NCBI GenBank assembly: GCA_002394305.1
Contig: DGTM01000008.1
Location: 547 to 11,169 of the forward strand
Length of the DNA stretch: 10,623 bases
Reading direction: 5' to 3'
From: Prevotellaceae bacterium UBA4336
Lineage (GTDB): Bacteria > Bacteroidota > Bacteroidia > Bacteroidales > Bacteroidaceae
Positions 1 through 7,664 of this stretch are shown piece by piece; position 1 is the first letter of the stretch, and every line of letters begins with the position of its first letter. A model generated the notes under the pieces. The model was given only the letters and a program-made list of their open reading frames with translations, was not told the origin of the DNA and did not search any database. Made by a program: the position numbers and the translations under genes.

Positions 1-66
1 CGGAAGAGCTAGGGTCTTATTCCGGAAGAGCTAGGGTCTTATTTCGGAAGAGCTGGGCTCTTATTG
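1..66. repeat. Three tandem copies of a 22-bp palindromic repeat
   Basis: Three head-to-tail units lie at 1-22, 23-44 and 45-66. Copies 1 and 2 are nearly identical, and copy 3 differs at a few bases. Each unit contains an imperfect palindrome with core AAGAGCTAGGGTCTT. In copy 3 this becomes AAGAGC-TGG-GCTCTT, a perfect 6-bp stem with a 3-nt loop. The junction of copies 1 and 2 forms a second palindrome, TTCCGGAA (20-27). There are no spacers, so this is not a CRISPR array. The array begins exactly at the window edge and probably continues to the left. It may be an intergenic interspersed repeat, hairpins at the 3' end of an upstream transcript, or a protein-binding site. The sequence does not decide between these. 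Confidence 0.85.
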
Positions 67-306
67 TGGTCGCGCCGTGGGGTGTTGGCTGTCGTGGTCG
101 GGGGCGTGGGGAGACTTGGTGTGCGTTTTTATACAATCGTATGGCAAACGGGCCGTTGACTTCGCTGGTGTATCATCCTGCTACGTGCACTTTCTTGAGT
201 CATAGCGTGTTTTTTTGCATTTTAGAGTGTTATGTGAATATTTATTCGTATCTTTGCGCTTCAAAATTCAACTGACGAAGATATTATTAACTAAAAACAA
301 ATCATC
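67..306 (+). other. Non-coding leader upstream of the PUL operon
   Basis: No convincing gene is present between the repeat array and the first PUL gene. The left part (about 67-120) is strongly G-rich on the + strand, with G runs at 79-82, 100-104 and 108-111. A short inverted repeat AACGG-G-CCGTT lies at 147-157. From about 200 onward the sequence turns AT-rich and carries the predicted promoter. The open frame at 66-275 has Cys-rich, low-complexity content, no family resemblance and overlaps the promoter, so it is treated as spurious. A regulator-binding site for the PUL activator could lie here, but no known consensus is recognisable. Confidence 0.6.
249..256 (+). promoter_or_regulatory. 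Predicted Bacteroidetes -7 promoter box for the PUL operon
   Basis: TATCTTTG matches the Bacteroidetes -7 consensus TAnnTTTG. It sits in an AT-rich stretch and would start transcription near 263, giving a leader of about 45 nt before the ATG at 307. A clear -33 TTG-type element at the usual spacing is not evident: TTTAGAG at 221-227 is the nearest weak candidate, and the TTTG at 214-217 is too far away. A weak -33 would fit an activator-dependent PUL promoter, but that is inference. The leader up to the start codon is A-rich without a Shine-Dalgarno motif, which is normal in this phylum. Confidence 0.65.
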
Positions 307-3282
307 ATGAGATCTAAATGGATTTTACAAACAGTTACATTCAGACTGTGCCTGTTGGTAATGCTGACGATGCTTTCGTCCGCTGTGGCGATGGCTCAGG
401 GCGGCATTACTGTGAAAGGCACGGTGGTGGATGAGTTCGGCGAACCGCTGATTGGTGCGAAAGTGGCCGAGGTGGGTGTTGCCAACGGTGCAATAACTGA
501 CTTGGACGGCAACTTCCAGTTTGCGGTGAGCAGCGGTGTGAAGACTGTCCAGGTGTCGTACATCGGCTACAAGACGCAGACGTTCCAGATTCCGGCATCG
601 GGTGTGCTGAACATCAAGCTGGAGCCGGACGTGCAGGTGCTGCAGGAGACGGTGGTCGTGGGCTACGGCGTGCAGCGCAAGAGCGACCTGACGGGTGCTG
701 TGTCCAACGTGAGCAGCAAGGACTTCAACCAGGGCGTCATCAATTCGCCGGAACAGCTCATCAACGGTAAGGTGAGCGGTGTGCAGATTGTCAACAGCGG
801 CGGTTCGCCGTCGGCTGGCAGCACTATCCGCATCCGTGGCGGCGCTTCGCTGAATGCCTCGAACGACCCGCTTATCGTGCTCGACGGTGTGCCCATGGAG
901 GTGGGCGGCAGCGTAAGTGGCAGCGGCAACTTCCTGAGCCTGATCAACCCCAACGACATCGAGAGCATGACGGTGCTGAAGGATGCTTCCTCGACGGCCA
1001 TCTACGGCTCGCGTGCCTCAAACGGCGTCATCATCATCACGACCAAGAAGGGGACGGACTCGAAGAAGCCGAAGATTACCTTCTCCACCACAAACTCCCT
1101 GCAATCCCGCACCAGGACGGCCGACATGGTCACCCGCGACGAGATGTTCGACCTGGTGAACACCTACGGCACCGACCGGCAGAAGTCGCTGCTCAACCCG
1201 GACGTCAATACGGACTGGAACGATGCCATCTTCCGGACAGCTTTCGGCACAGACAACAACCTGAGCGTCTCCGGCAAGCTGAAGGCGCTGCCCTACCGCG
1301 TCTCGCTGGGCTACAGCAACCAGAGCGGCATACTGCGGACCGACAACATGAAGCGCTACACGGGCAGCCTGACGCTGAACCCCACGCTGCTGGACAACCA
1401 CCTGAAGATGAACATCAACCTGAAGGGTACCTACAGCGACACGCGCTTTGCCAACACCAGCGCCATCTGGGGCGGTGCCACGCACAACCCCTGCTCGCCC
1501 ATCTATTCCGGCTCTGATGCCTTCCTGGGCTACTACGAAGCTGCCGATGCGAACGGTGTACCCATCAACGGAGCCACAGGAAACCCCGTGGGACTGCTGA
1601 AGAACAGAAGCGATGCGTCCGACGTCTACCGACTGATAGGCAGCTTCGACGCTGACTACAGCATGCACTTCCTGCCCGACCTCCATGCCCACCTGACGCT
1701 GGGATACGACTATTCGCACGGCAAGGGAAGGGTCTACGTGCCCCACGAGGCATATCAGTATTACAACACGGGCGGACGTAACTACAAATACGGTCCGCAG
1801 AAGAACCACAACCGCCTGCTGACCTTCTACCTCAACTACAACAAATACGTGGAGAGCATCAAGAGCAGCTTCGAGGTGACGGCCGGCTACGACTACCAGT
1901 TCTGGCGATACACCAATGCCGCCTACACCGAGCTGAACGACATGACGCCCGCCGAGGTGCAGGCCTCTTCGGCAGCCGACGACCAGCGGCACGTCCTGCT
2001 CTCGTACTATGGCCGCTTCAACTACAACTACGCCGGCAAGTACCTCCTCTCGGCCAGCGTCCGCAGGGACGGCTCGTCGCGCTTCAGCAAGGACAACCGC
2101 TGGGGCACCTTCCCCTCCGTGGCACTGGGATGGCGCCTGTCGGAGGAAAGCTTCTTCGAACCACTGAAAGCGGCCGTCAACACCTTCAAGCTGAGAGCCA
2201 GCTATGGTATCACCGGCCAGCAGGACGGCATCGCCAACTACAGCTACCTCCCCCTCTACACGGAAAGCCAGAGCGGCGCCTACTATATGTTCGGCGGCGT
2301 GCCCATCTCCACCTACCGTCCGGCTGCATATAACAGCAATCTGACCTGGGAGACCACCAAGGCATGGAACGTCGGTTTCGACTTCGGCATCATCGGCGAC
2401 CGTGTGACTGGTTCGTTCGACTACTACAACCGCAAGACGGAAGACCTGCTTGCAACCGTTCCCGTGGCAGCCGGCACCAACTTCAACAAGCAGATGCTGA
2501 GCAACGTGGGCAACATCAAGAGCGAGGGCGTAGAACTCTCCATCAACGCCACACCGATAAAGACCGACGACTGGCAGTGGGACCTGAGCGCCAACGCCAC
2601 CTACCAGAGCAACAAGATAACCAACCTGCGCCTGAACGAAGCGTCTGAGTCGCCCAACACGCCTGCAGGCGCCATCGAGTCGCACTACGTACAGGTCCTC
2701 TCGGAGGGATACCAGCCCTACAGCTACTATGTGTACAAGCAGATATACGACGAGAAGGGCATGCCCATCGAAGGCCTCTACGCCGACCTGAACGGCGACG
2801 GGAAAGTCGATTCCGGCGACCTCTACCACTACCACTCTCCGGCACCCGACTGGATACTCGGCCTCTCCACCTCCCTGCGCTGGAAGAAGCTCACACTCAG
2901 CACCTCGCTCCGTTCCAACCTGGGCAACTACCTCTACAACGGCATGGCTATGAACACGGGTGCATGGGAAACCATGTCGTACAACGACTATCAGCTCAAT
3001 CGCCTGAACAGCAGCTATCTGACCACGCACTTCCAGGTGCGGCAGCACGAGAGCGACCACTATGTGGAGAACGCATCGTTCCTGAAGATGGACAACATAC
3101 AGCTGGCCTACAACTTCGGCAAGGTCAGCAAGTGGTGCTCCCTGAACGCCTCCTTCATGGTGCAGAACGTATTCACCATCACCAACTACTCTGGCGTTGA
3201 CCCCGAAAACCAGGGCGGCATCGACATGAGCGTATATCCACGCCCCAGAACCTATTCACTGACCGTCGGACTTGAATTCTAA
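307..3282 (+). CDS. SusC-like TonB-dependent outer-membrane transporter
   Basis: This is an outer-membrane beta-barrel that imports oligosaccharides using TonB energy, with the SusD partner encoded next acting as its lid. At 991 aa it has the normal SusC length. An N-terminal signal peptide ends near AMA-Q (cleavage about residue 30). It is followed by a carboxypeptidase-regulatory-like Ig domain (about 34-107, with VKGTVVDEFGEPLIGAKV), the TonB-box-like ETVVVGYG (114-121) and the plug domain (about 122-245). The plug carries IRIRGG (174-179), PLIVLDGVP (188-196) and the SusC signature IESMTVLKDASSTAIYGSRA (218-237). The rest is barrel, ending in an aromatic-terminal strand (final Phe). A loop DLNGDGKVDSGD at 827-838 resembles a calcium loop common in this family. 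It is first in the operon, 14 nt before susD. The galactan substrate is inferred from the GH53 and GH2 neighbours, since the barrel itself does not reveal it. Confidence 0.96.
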   Translation: MRSKWILQTVTFRLCLLVMLTMLSSAVAMAQGGITVKGTVVDEFGEPLIGAKVAEVGVANGAITDLDGNFQFAVSSGVKTVQVSYIGYKTQTFQIPASGVLNIKLEPDVQVLQETVVVGYGVQRKSDLTGAVSNVSSKDFNQGVINSPEQLINGKVSGVQIVNSGGSPSAGSTIRIRGGASLNASNDPLIVLDGVPMEVGGSVSGSGNFLSLINPNDIESMTVLKDASSTAIYGSRASNGVIIITTKKGTDSKKPKITFSTTNSLQSRTRTADMVTRDEMFDLVNTYGTDRQKSLLNPDVNTDWNDAIFRTAFGTDNNLSVSGKLKALPYRVSLGYSNQSGILRTDNMKRYTGSLTLNPTLLDNHLKMNINLKGTYSDTRFANTSAIWGGATHNPCSPIYSGSDAFLGYYEAADANGVPINGATGNPVGLLKNRSDASDVYRLIGSFDADYSMHFLPDLHAHLTLGYDYSHGKGRVYVPHEAYQYYNTGGRNYKYGPQKNHNRLLTFYLNYNKYVESIKSSFEVTAGYDYQFWRYTNAAYTELNDMTPAEVQASSAADDQRHVLLSYYGRFNYNYAGKYLLSASVRRDGSSRFSKDNRWGTFPSVALGWRLSEESFFEPLKAAVNTFKLRASYGITGQQDGIANYSYLPLYTESQSGAYYMFGGVPISTYRPAAYNSNLTWETTKAWNVGFDFGIIGDRVTGSFDYYNRKTEDLLATVPVAAGTNFNKQMLSNVGNIKSEGVELSINATPIKTDDWQWDLSANATYQSNKITNLRLNEASESPNTPAGAIESHYVQVLSEGYQPYSYYVYKQIYDEKGMPIEGLYADLNGDGKVDSGDLYHYHSPAPDWILGLSTSLRWKKLTLSTSLRSNLGNYLYNGMAMNTGAWETMSYNDYQLNRLNSSYLTTHFQVRQHESDHYVENASFLKMDNIQLAYNFGKVSKWCSLNASFMVQNVFTITNYSGVDPENQGGIDMSVYPRPRTYSLTVGLEF

Positions 3283-3296
3283 ACACACGAACAAAA

Positions 3297-4859
3297 ATGA
3301 AAAAGATATATATCACACTTTTAGCCGCCTGCGGCCTGATGGCATGTACGGGCGATTTAGACCAGCAGCCGAAGACCGACAGCCAGACGACAGCCGAGGT
3401 GGTCTATGGCTCGGAGGAAAACTACAAGAAGGCACTGGCCAAGCTCTACGCTTCCTTCGTAATCGTAGGGCAGGAACAGGGTGGAGGCAATGAAGACATC
3501 TCCAGCAACAACGGTCACGACTTCCTGCGCGGATACTTCAACCTGCAGGAATGTCCCACCGACGAGGTGGCCGGAACATGGCTCTCCGGCGACAAAATCG
3601 AAGGGCTGACCTACATGACGTGGGACGCCAACGACCCCTGGGTGGCCGACACATACTACCGAGCCTACTACACGATAGCCCTTTGCAACGAGTTCCTCAG
3701 CCATGCCACGCCCTCCGCTGTGGCAAACAGCAGCGAGCTGAAAGCCTTCCGCGCCGAGGCACGCTTCCTTCGCGCCTTAGCCTATTACTATGTGCTCGAC
3801 CTCTTCGGGCAGGGGCCGTTCGTCGACGAGACAATGGGTGTGGGAAGCTACACGCCAGAGTGCTACAGCAACAGTCAGCTCTTCACCTTCATCGAAAGCG
3901 AGCTGAAGGACATCACCGCCGACGGTCTGCTCGGTTCGCCCGAGTATGCCCGGGCATCCAAGGCCGCTGCCTGGGCACTGCTTGCCAAGCTCTACCTGAA
4001 TGCCGAAGTCTATGATGCAGGCGACCACTACACCGACTGCATCACCTGCTGCAAGCAAGTCATGGGCGCCGACTACGTGTTGGAGAACGACTACAGCAAG
4101 CTCTTCAATGCCGACAACCACAAGCGCACCAACGAGATTATCTTCCCCTTCGTCGTGGACGGCGAGAATACCGTCAGCTGGGGCGCCACGACGTACATCG
4201 TCTGCGGCGAATGTGGCAACAGCAGCTCGCAGGACCCCGCCAAATACGGCCTGACCTCCGGCTGGGGCATGTTCCGCGTACGCGGCGAACTGCCTGCCCT
4301 GTTTGCCGGCAACGAGACGGCAGACAAGCGTTACATGTTCTACACCGACGGGCAGGACCAATGGCTCAACAAGGCTATCGACGACCAGAACCAAGGCTTC
4401 TTCGGCGAGAAGTTCTCCAACCTGAACGATGCGGGCGAGGCAGCCTCCAACACCGGAGCAGTAGGTGCCTGCATCGATTACCCCGTATTCCGCCTGGCCG
4501 ATGTCTACCTGATGCTGGCCGAGAGCGTGCTGAGGGGCGGAAGCGGTTCCAGCCTCACAGAAGCGCGCGATGTCGTGAACCTCATTCGCCGACGCGCCTT
4601 TGGCAGCACGGCAGGCGACATCAACGAAGGTCAGCTGACGCTGCAGTTCATCCTGGACGAACGTGCCCGCGAGCTCTACTGGGAGTGCTGCCGCCGCACA
4701 GACCTGATTCGCTACGGACAGTTCACGGGCGGAAGCTACAAATGGCAATGGAAAGGCGGTGTGGTGGACGGACGTGCCACGGAGAGCAAGTACAACGTCT
4801 ATCCCATCCCGACAGCAGAACTCTCAGCCAACCCCAACATGAAAAACCCTAACTATTGA
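3297..4859 (+). CDS. SusD/RagB-like surface glycan-binding lipoprotein
   Basis: This is an outer-membrane lipoprotein that caps the SusC barrel and captures glycan on the cell surface. The 520-aa length is typical of SusD. The signal peptide has a lipobox LMAC with lipidated Cys17, followed by T-G-D-L-D, an acidic stretch consistent with Bacteroidetes surface export. Family landmarks are the N-terminal helical region with FRAEARFLRALAYYYVLDLF (about 151-170), FRLADVYLMLAES in the C-terminal half (about 396-408), the conserved LDERARELYWE (about 453-463), and the C-terminal YPIPTAELSANPN (about 502-514). The start at 3297 gives a proper lipoprotein signal directly, and the overlapping frame from 3272 does not. 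It follows SusC by 14 nt and precedes the SusE/F-like gene by 9 nt, so the genes are almost certainly co-transcribed. Binding of beta-1,4-galacto-oligosaccharides is inferred from context. Confidence 0.95.
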   Translation: MKKIYITLLAACGLMACTGDLDQQPKTDSQTTAEVVYGSEENYKKALAKLYASFVIVGQEQGGGNEDISSNNGHDFLRGYFNLQECPTDEVAGTWLSGDKIEGLTYMTWDANDPWVADTYYRAYYTIALCNEFLSHATPSAVANSSELKAFRAEARFLRALAYYYVLDLFGQGPFVDETMGVGSYTPECYSNSQLFTFIESELKDITADGLLGSPEYARASKAAAWALLAKLYLNAEVYDAGDHYTDCITCCKQVMGADYVLENDYSKLFNADNHKRTNEIIFPFVVDGENTVSWGATTYIVCGECGNSSSQDPAKYGLTSGWGMFRVRGELPALFAGNETADKRYMFYTDGQDQWLNKAIDDQNQGFFGEKFSNLNDAGEAASNTGAVGACIDYPVFRLADVYLMLAESVLRGGSGSSLTEARDVVNLIRRRAFGSTAGDINEGQLTLQFILDERARELYWECCRRTDLIRYGQFTGGSYKWQWKGGVVDGRATESKYNVYPIPTAELSANPNMKNPNY

Positions 4860-4868
4860 TAAACCACA

Positions 4869-6584
4869 ATGAAGACAACGAAATATATCCTTGCGTCGCT
4901 GCTGGCAGCCATGGCACTGACAGCCTGCGACAAAGACGGTGACATCATCACCGTCGGCACCGCCGCAGGCGCCCAGTCGGTTGAACTCACTGGCTCCGGC
5001 GACGTCGTGCTCGACAAAGACAATGCCACGGGACTGGCGCTAACCCTCAACTGGACAGACAACAGCCGCCTCTCGACCAACGACGAACGGGTGCAGGCAC
5101 CTGTAGGCACTGTCGTGAACACGCTGCAGATCTCCGGCACCAACACCTTTGAGTCGCCCATCGAGGTCGTTATCGAGAAGGGCGAGACATCAAAGCAGTT
5201 CACGGCACAGGAGCTGAACTCGATTGCCGGACGTGCAGGACTGGAAAGCAACGTCGCCTCACCTCTCTATATCCGCGTGCGCTCCGTGCTGTCCGGCAAC
5301 ACCGATGCACAATATAGCAACGTCTATCAGATGCTGGTGACTCCCTACAGCATCGACATGTCCGTCGGCTTTGTTCTCAATGCAGACAGAAGCGATTCAG
5401 GCTGTACGCTCGCTTCGCCCAATTCGGACGGCATCTACAGCGGCTTCATGGGAGCCAGCGGTTGGTACAACTGGTGGCTGCTCGAGGGGAACGGCATCGT
5501 CTGGGGCAACGTGGGCGATGACGGCGGCGGCAAGCCGTTCGTCCTCAGCAGCAACGATGCACACTGGAACTTCTGGTTCCCCGGACAGGCAGGATGCTAC
5601 TATGTCGTGGTCAACACCATCCGGCAGGAGTGGTCGGCGCTCTACATCCCGTCGCTCACCGTCAGCGGCGACATCACAGGAGAGATGACCTACGACCGCA
5701 AGACCAACAAGTGGACGCTGGCCTACAATGCTGCCACGGCAGGCACGGCCACCATACAGATATCAGGCACCGGAAGCCAGTACAACTCTCAGACCGGCAC
5801 AGACGACGCCTCTGCCGTCAGCACTCCCGTCAGCCTTGCCCTGGAGGACGGACAGCTCGTCCTCAGCCCAACGCCTTCCGACCTCACCGTCAACATTCCG
5901 GCGGCGGGCGAAGTGTCGCTCTCATTGGACCTGAGCAACCCGAAACAGTGGACGTGCGAAGCCGTGGAAGGCAGCGATACACCCGTTGAGGTTCAGAAGA
6001 TACTCTACGTGCTCGGCAACGACGACACCTGGAACTACGACCAGTACCTGACGCTCTACGACGAGGACAACCTCTGCTACGCCGCAGCCGTCAACTTCAA
6101 CTGCTCGTGGGGCTATTACTTCTCGAAGGAATACCAGGGCTGGGACCACATCAACCAGGACCCCAACACGACGGAGCGCAAGCTCATCGCCGACAGCTCG
6201 GACGACAACAACATCCAGGCTCCCGGCAAGGGACTCTACGTCACCATTGCTTCCCTGGGATGGATGTCCTACTGGTACGGCATGGACGAGCCCATCAGCT
6301 CTGTGTCCTGCGCCGGATTCAACGACCAGTGGGATATGATAGCCATGACGCCCAACGCAGAACACCCCGGCGTATATACCGCTCAGGTCACAGCCACGGC
6401 CGACACGCCTTGGGGCGTGCAGGTGCTGCTGAACGGCTCTTGGGACTATTGGTTCGGTACCTACAGCGACGGCTCTCTCCTCTGGACAAAGAGGGAGAAC
6501 GCTGCGCCGAAGGGATGGGAGGTAGGCAAGACCTACACCTTCACCGTCGACCTGTGTAAGTGCACCTATACATTAACAGAATAA
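4869..6584 (+). CDS. SusE/SusF-like multi-module surface glycan-binding lipoprotein
   Basis: This is a predicted non-catalytic surface glycan-binding protein that holds galactan near the SusC/SusD transporter. The lipoprotein signal has lipobox LTAC with Cys20. The next residues, D-K-D-G-D, fit an acidic surface-export signal. Residues about 24-135 look like the SusE N-terminal Ig-type domain (AQSVELTGSGDVVL, LTLNWTD). The rest is rich in Trp and Tyr, typical of carbohydrate-binding beta-sandwiches. It appears to contain two related halves, about 152-373 and about 375-571, each with a PG-x-G-x-Y strand motif (PGQAGCYYVVV at 238-248, PGKGLYVTI at 452-460). A further PGVYTAQV lies at 500-507. 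At 571 aa it is longer than classical SusE or SusF. Its position matches BT4669 of the B. thetaiotaomicron galactan PUL. The family assignment is good. The exact ligand and module boundaries are inferred. Confidence 0.85.
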   Translation: MKTTKYILASLLAAMALTACDKDGDIITVGTAAGAQSVELTGSGDVVLDKDNATGLALTLNWTDNSRLSTNDERVQAPVGTVVNTLQISGTNTFESPIEVVIEKGETSKQFTAQELNSIAGRAGLESNVASPLYIRVRSVLSGNTDAQYSNVYQMLVTPYSIDMSVGFVLNADRSDSGCTLASPNSDGIYSGFMGASGWYNWWLLEGNGIVWGNVGDDGGGKPFVLSSNDAHWNFWFPGQAGCYYVVVNTIRQEWSALYIPSLTVSGDITGEMTYDRKTNKWTLAYNAATAGTATIQISGTGSQYNSQTGTDDASAVSTPVSLALEDGQLVLSPTPSDLTVNIPAAGEVSLSLDLSNPKQWTCEAVEGSDTPVEVQKILYVLGNDDTWNYDQYLTLYDEDNLCYAAAVNFNCSWGYYFSKEYQGWDHINQDPNTTERKLIADSSDDNNIQAPGKGLYVTIASLGWMSYWYGMDEPISSVSCAGFNDQWDMIAMTPNAEHPGVYTAQVTATADTPWGVQVLLNGSWDYWFGTYSDGSLLWTKRENAAPKGWEVGKTYTFTVDLCKCTYTLTE

Positions 6585-6597
6585 AATACTGACAACT

Positions 6598-7647
6598 ATG
6601 ATGAAGAATATGTTTGGAACAATCCTGTCATTGATGATGCTTTCTTGTGTGCAGACTTCCTGCACGCAAGAAAGTCCTGTGACCACACCGACACAGCAGC
6701 AGGAGGAGGTGAAGGCTGTGGAGCCCGGCACGTTTGCCCGTGGAGCTGACGTCAGCTGGCTCACGCAGATGGAGAGCGAGGGAATGACGTTCATGAATAA
6801 AGCCGGTGTGCCCACCGAATGTATGAAGCTGCTGAAGGAGGACTGCAATGTGGATGCCATCCGTCTGCGCGTATGGGTGAATCCCGCTGGGGGTTGGAGC
6901 AGTGCCGACGACGTGCTGGTCAAGGCACGCCGTGCTGCTGCGCTCGGTCTGCGCGTGATGATTGACTTCCACTTCAGCGACACATGGGCCGACCCCGCAC
7001 ATCAGCAGATGCCTGCAGCCTGGGACGGCCTCGACCTCAGCGGCCTGAAGGCTGCCGTAGCCGAACATGTCAGCTCGGTGCTCGGCAAGCTGAAAGCCTA
7101 CAACGTGACGCCCGAATGGGTGCAGATAGGCAACGAAACCCGCACCGGCATGATGTGGCCTGTGGGCAAGATAGACAATGGCACCAGCTATGCCGAGCTG
7201 ACCAATGCCGGCTACGATGCCGTGAAAGCCGTCTTCCCCAAAGCCAGCGTAATCGTACACATCGATGGCGGCGACAACCTGGCCCTCTATACTCGTGTGT
7301 TCAACTACATGAAGACCAACGGCGGCAAGTACGACATGATAGGCATGTCGCTCTACCCCGAGACGGGCAAGGCATCGGAGTATGTAGACAAGTGCGTGAG
7401 CAACATCACCAAGCTCTTCGACACCTACGGCAAGCCCGTCATGATTTGCGAGATAGGCATGGACTACGACCAGGCCGAGGAGTGCCGCGACTGCATCGCA
7501 TCGCTCATCGCCAAGGGGCAGGCCACCGGACACCTGAAGGGCATCTTCTACTGGGAGCCTCAGGCACCTGCCGGTTACAACGAAGGCTACCGCAAGGGCT
7601 GCTTCGACGGCGGCAAGCCCACCGTGGCCTTGGATGCCTTTAAGTAA
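6598..7647 (+). CDS. GH53 endo-beta-1,4-galactanase, probable surface lipoprotein
   Basis: This enzyme is predicted to cut internal beta-1,4-galactosidic bonds in pectic galactan (arabinogalactan type I, RG-I side chains) by the retaining mechanism of clan GH-A. The 349 aa equal a signal peptide plus one (beta/alpha)8 catalytic domain. GH53 landmarks are RGADVSWL (48-55), the strand IRLRVWVNP (88-96), IDFHFSDTWADP (122-133), and IGNETRTGMMWPVG (177-190) with Glu180 as acid/base. ICEIGMD (283-289) supplies Glu285 as nucleophile, and FYWEP (317-321) follows. Both catalytic acids are present. The signal peptide carries cysteines at 17 (LSC) and 22 (TSC). Neither is a perfect lipobox, but one is probably lipidated, placing the enzyme on the cell surface. 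Translation may start at 6598 or at the adjacent in-frame ATG at 6601. It lies 13 nt after the SusE/F-like gene and corresponds to BT4668 in the galactan PUL. Confidence 0.95.
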   Translation: MMKNMFGTILSLMMLSCVQTSCTQESPVTTPTQQQEEVKAVEPGTFARGADVSWLTQMESEGMTFMNKAGVPTECMKLLKEDCNVDAIRLRVWVNPAGGWSSADDVLVKARRAAALGLRVMIDFHFSDTWADPAHQQMPAAWDGLDLSGLKAAVAEHVSSVLGKLKAYNVTPEWVQIGNETRTGMMWPVGKIDNGTSYAELTNAGYDAVKAVFPKASVIVHIDGGDNLALYTRVFNYMKTNGGKYDMIGMSLYPETGKASEYVDKCVSNITKLFDTYGKPVMICEIGMDYDQAEECRDCIASLIAKGQATGHLKGIFYWEPQAPAGYNEGYRKGCFDGGKPTVALDAFK

Positions 7648-7664
7648 AGCCCGGGGGGAACCAG

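Noticed and set aside
1..66. A possible CRISPR array
   Set aside because: The repeat units are directly adjacent with no unique spacers, and there are no cas-like genes in the window.
66..275. A 69-codon open frame in the leader
   Set aside because: It overlaps the G-rich block and the predicted -7 box, has no ribosome-binding context or family resemblance, and differs from the codon use of the neighbouring genes.
2785..2820. EF-hand or dockerin-like loop in the SusC-like protein (DLNGDGKVDSGD)
   Set aside because: This loop is common near the C-terminus of SusC-type barrels. A single loop without a paired repeat does not make a dockerin or a fused domain.
1018..3060. A 680-codon open frame antisense to the SusC-like gene
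   Set aside because: Its product is a Val/Gly/Ala/His-rich sequence with no family resemblance. It mirrors the G/C third-position bias of the sense gene, which is the usual cause of long antisense frames in GC-rich DNA.
3777..4748. A 323-codon minus-strand frame within the SusD-like gene
   Set aside because: It has no recognisable domain and low-complexity Val/Ala composition, and it lies fully inside a well-supported gene.
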